From: Bacillus taeanensis
Lineage (GTDB): Bacteria > Bacillota > Bacilli > Bacillales > UBA6769
Direction of reading: 5' to 3'
DNA: 64,000 nucleotides
Assembly (NCBI RefSeq): GCF_003318295.1
Contig: NZ_QOCW01000015.1
Location: forward strand, 44,170-108,169
In this document: in pieces, positions 62,522 to 64,000 of the stretch
Layout of the letters: each line of letters starts with the position of its first letter
Numbering within the stretch: position 1 is the stretch's first letter
Translations under genes and position numbers: made by a program
Notes under the pieces: model-generated
Told to the model about the DNA's origin: nothing
Seen by the model: only the letters and a program-made list of their open reading frames with translations
Databases searched by the model: none

Positions 62522-62577
62522 GGGGTCTGACCCCGCAAAAAGACATTCACCCCTTTTTGTCCACCTGAAGCGGACAA
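62522..62577. repeat. Dispersed GGGGTCAGACCCC repeat, copy 9 (inverted)
   Basis: GGGGTCTGACCCC at 62522-62534, then GCAAAAAGACATTC and TTTTTGTCC, first subtype. Lies between the EAL gene terminator and spoIIID. Confidence 0.85.
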
Positions 62578-62598
62578 CCTTAATAATCCGCAAACTGA

Positions 62599-62633
62599 GA
62601 AAAGAGAGGCTGATGTCAGCCTCTCTTTTCTCA
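62599..62633. terminator. Terminator at the end of the EAL gene
   Basis: GAAAAGAGAGGCTGA and its complement TCAGCCTCTCTTTTC form a near-perfect hairpin with no loop to speak of, overlapping the stop region of the minus-strand EAL frame. Confidence 0.85.
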
Positions 62634-63450
62634 ATTTGTTACTATTATAAAATCACTTGCCTGTTTTTCTCCGTACAGTTGTTTAACTTCATCAGGAGGA
62701 AGCGGTCTTCCAAAAAAGTAACCTTGAATATAATGACATGTTTTTCTTTTTAAAAACTCTACCTGTTCTGCTTCTTCTACTCCTTCTGCCACTACGGTAA
62801 GATCTAAATTCTCAGCAAGCTTTAAGATGGTCTCCATAATCGCTGTATCTTTTTCATTAATAGGAATGCCGTCAATAAACGATTTATCAATTTTCGACGT
62901 ATTAAGCGGCAGCTCTTTCAAATATGTTAAAGAGGAGATGCCTGTCCCAAAATCATCAAGCGCGATACTTACGCCCATTTTCTGCAAGTTTTCTAATGTC
63001 AGAATCGCGTTTTCGATATTTTCCATCAATCCTGTTTCTGTTATTTCTAGTTCCAGCATCGAAGGAGATAACTTTGTTTCTTTTAATACGCGCTCCACCA
63101 TACCAATTAGATCATGATAGTGAAAAAGAACAGCTGAAATATTAACCGCGACTTTTTCGATACGCACACCTTCTTCACGCCAGCTTTTCATTTGCCTGCA
63201 GGCCGTCATCATTACCCATTCTGTTAATTCAATAATGAGCCCGTTCTTTTCGACAATCGGAATAAATAGAGAAGGCGAAACATTGCCAAACTCGCTGCTT
63301 TGCCAACGAATTAACGCTTCTACTCCGGCAATTTCTCCATTTTCCGATTTTACCTTTGGCTGATAAAACAGCTGAAATTCATTATTTTCGAGCGCTGTTC
63401 GTATACCGCTTCCTATTTTTCGTTCTAAGTTATCACAATGAAGTTCTTCA
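62631..63450 (-). pseudogene. EAL-domain c-di-GMP phosphodiesterase cut by a TnpB element
   Basis: The minus-strand frame is open from the element junction at about 63450 to the stop at 62631 (about 273 codons). It begins EELHCDNLERKIGSG, then the EAL domain: FQLFYQPKVKSENGEIAGVEALIRWQSSEFG (the EAL motif), VAVNISAVLFHY, LELEITETGLMENIE, VSIALDDFGTG and VVAEGVEEAEQVEFLKRKTCHYIQGYFFGRPL. Catalytic Glu and Asp residues appear intact. The 5' part of the gene, probably PAS or GGDEF domains, lies beyond element 4, outside the window. Only an internal ATG at 63212 could now start translation, which would remove the EAL motif. Confidence 0.85.
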
Positions 63451-64000
63451 ATGAACCTCCCCTCCCTACCGCTTTGCGCTTGAGGAAGGGGTTTCCTGTT
63501 TGAAGTTCACAAGTCCAAAAGCCGTCCCAGCTGGAACAAGTGTCATCAACACTGCCTTTTTGCTTGGAACCAAACATCCCTTTTCAGGATAGTGGTCTTT
63601 CCGTTTCGTGTCTCCCGACAGAAAACTGCCACCGTAGGCAACTTGTGCGTTTCACAACGGACAAGGGGCGGTTCTGCCCGTCTACTACTTCCTTTCAGCA
63701 GAAAAAGGTCTTCTTAAGCTGAAGAGGCAGGTTGTAGATACGTCGGTCGTAAATAGATTGGATCATGGAGCGGATAATAGATCATCTTCCCATACAGCTG
63801 TTTGGTGAGAATGTTCCTTGCCCCATGAAGATCCCGATGTTCTTTATACCCGCATGGACACTGATACGTTCGATCACTGACTTTTTTGCGGTTTCCACAA
63901 ACAGCACATGTTTGGGACGTAAAATGCTCGTCAACTTTTTCAATCGTAATGCCTCTTGCTTTTAGTTTATAGACAAGAAGGGCAGACAGCTTTCCAAACG
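63451..64000 (-). mobile_element. TnpB element interrupting the EAL gene (element 4, partial)
   Basis: The right end joins host DNA at 63450/63451 with GGGGAGGTTCATT (minus strand), the same terminus as element 2. The 260 bases between this end and the tnpB stop hold hairpins including CCCCTTCCTCAAGCG...GGGAGGGG and are the expected omega RNA. The element runs off the right edge. Confidence 0.8.
63714..64000 (-). CDS. tnpB: TnpB of element 4 (C-terminal part)
   Basis: The last 95 residues of a TnpB, open to the window edge: FGKLSALLVYKLKARGITIEKVDEHFTSQTCAVCGNRKKV, zinc ribbon CAVC...CPCG, then RuvC-III Asp in KEHRDLHGARNILTKQLYG and a tail ending PASSA. Unlike element 2's TnpB it has the zinc ribbon, so the two proteins differ although the right ends match. 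Completeness of the 5' part cannot be judged. Confidence 0.9.
   Translation of the reverse strand, partial: FGKLSALLVYKLKARGITIEKVDEHFTSQTCAVCGNRKKVSDRTYQCPCGYKEHRDLHGARNILTKQLYGKMIYYPLHDPIYLRPTYLQPASSA

Noticed and set aside
30002..62577. GGGGTCAGACCCC repeats as a CRISPR array
   Set aside because: Copies are kilobases apart, in both orientations, at gene ends, with no regular spacers and no cas genes.

Overview
The window comes from a spore-forming, low-GC Gram-positive bacterium, most likely Bacillaceae. The evidence is an SspH-type spore protein, SpoIIID next to Mbl and FabZ, a GbsR/Opu betaine system, strong AGGAGG-type ribosome sites, class D sortases and S-layer-homology (SLH) domains. 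Genus is not resolved. No rRNA, tRNA or CRISPR array was recognised.

Positions 1-7.7 kb hold a minus-strand Wzy-type exopolysaccharide operon: chain-length protein, BY-kinase, PHP phosphatase, GalU, initiating sugar-phosphate transferase, three glycosyltransferases and the start of a membrane protein. Upstream lies a decayed, internally deleted copy of the LCP ligase locus found intact at 28.0-29.0 kb, then a plus-strand TPR/InlB-repeat surface protein.

Positions 10.5-27.5 kb are the most striking part: a Gram-positive version of the ABC-transporter (group 2, Kps) capsule pathway. It has the full CMP-Kdo supply route (KdsD, KdsA, KdsC, KdsB), KpsC- and KpsS-like Kdo transferases, a second single-module KpsC paralogue, a KpsM/KpsT transporter, a 1270-residue protein combining a glycosyltransferase-like region with a HAD domain, and a hydrolase-TPR protein. 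No KpsD- or KpsE-like gene is in the window, which fits a cell without an outer membrane. A TnpB element carrying a ribbon-helix-helix gene sits inside this cluster.

Positions 28-38 kb carry cell-surface functions: LCP ligase, amidase, a 1660-residue SLH-anchored amylopullulanase under paired LacI/CcpA-type operators, and a class D sortase with its acidic LPDTA substrate. Positions 38-48 kb hold a PAS-GGDEF protein, hpf and doxX (each with an Fnr/CRP-type box at the same promoter position), small proteins, a frameshifted yndJ, an SLH gene cut by a TnpB element, ohr and a cation efflux protein. Positions 48-55 kb are a glycine-betaine import region with GbsR and two binding proteins in circularly permuted order; their promoters share an upstream palindrome at identical spacing. 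Positions 55-64 kb hold a membrane protein of unknown function, sspH, a second GGDEF protein, a complete TnpB element, fabZ-epuA-mbl-spoIIID, and an EAL gene cut by another TnpB element.

Two repetitive themes run through the right half. Four TnpB elements occur, two of which interrupt host genes and share the same right end. Nine copies of an intergenic repeat built around GGGGTCAGACCCC sit just beyond gene ends, one of them supplying a stop codon. All calls are from reading the sequence and translations; no database search was possible.
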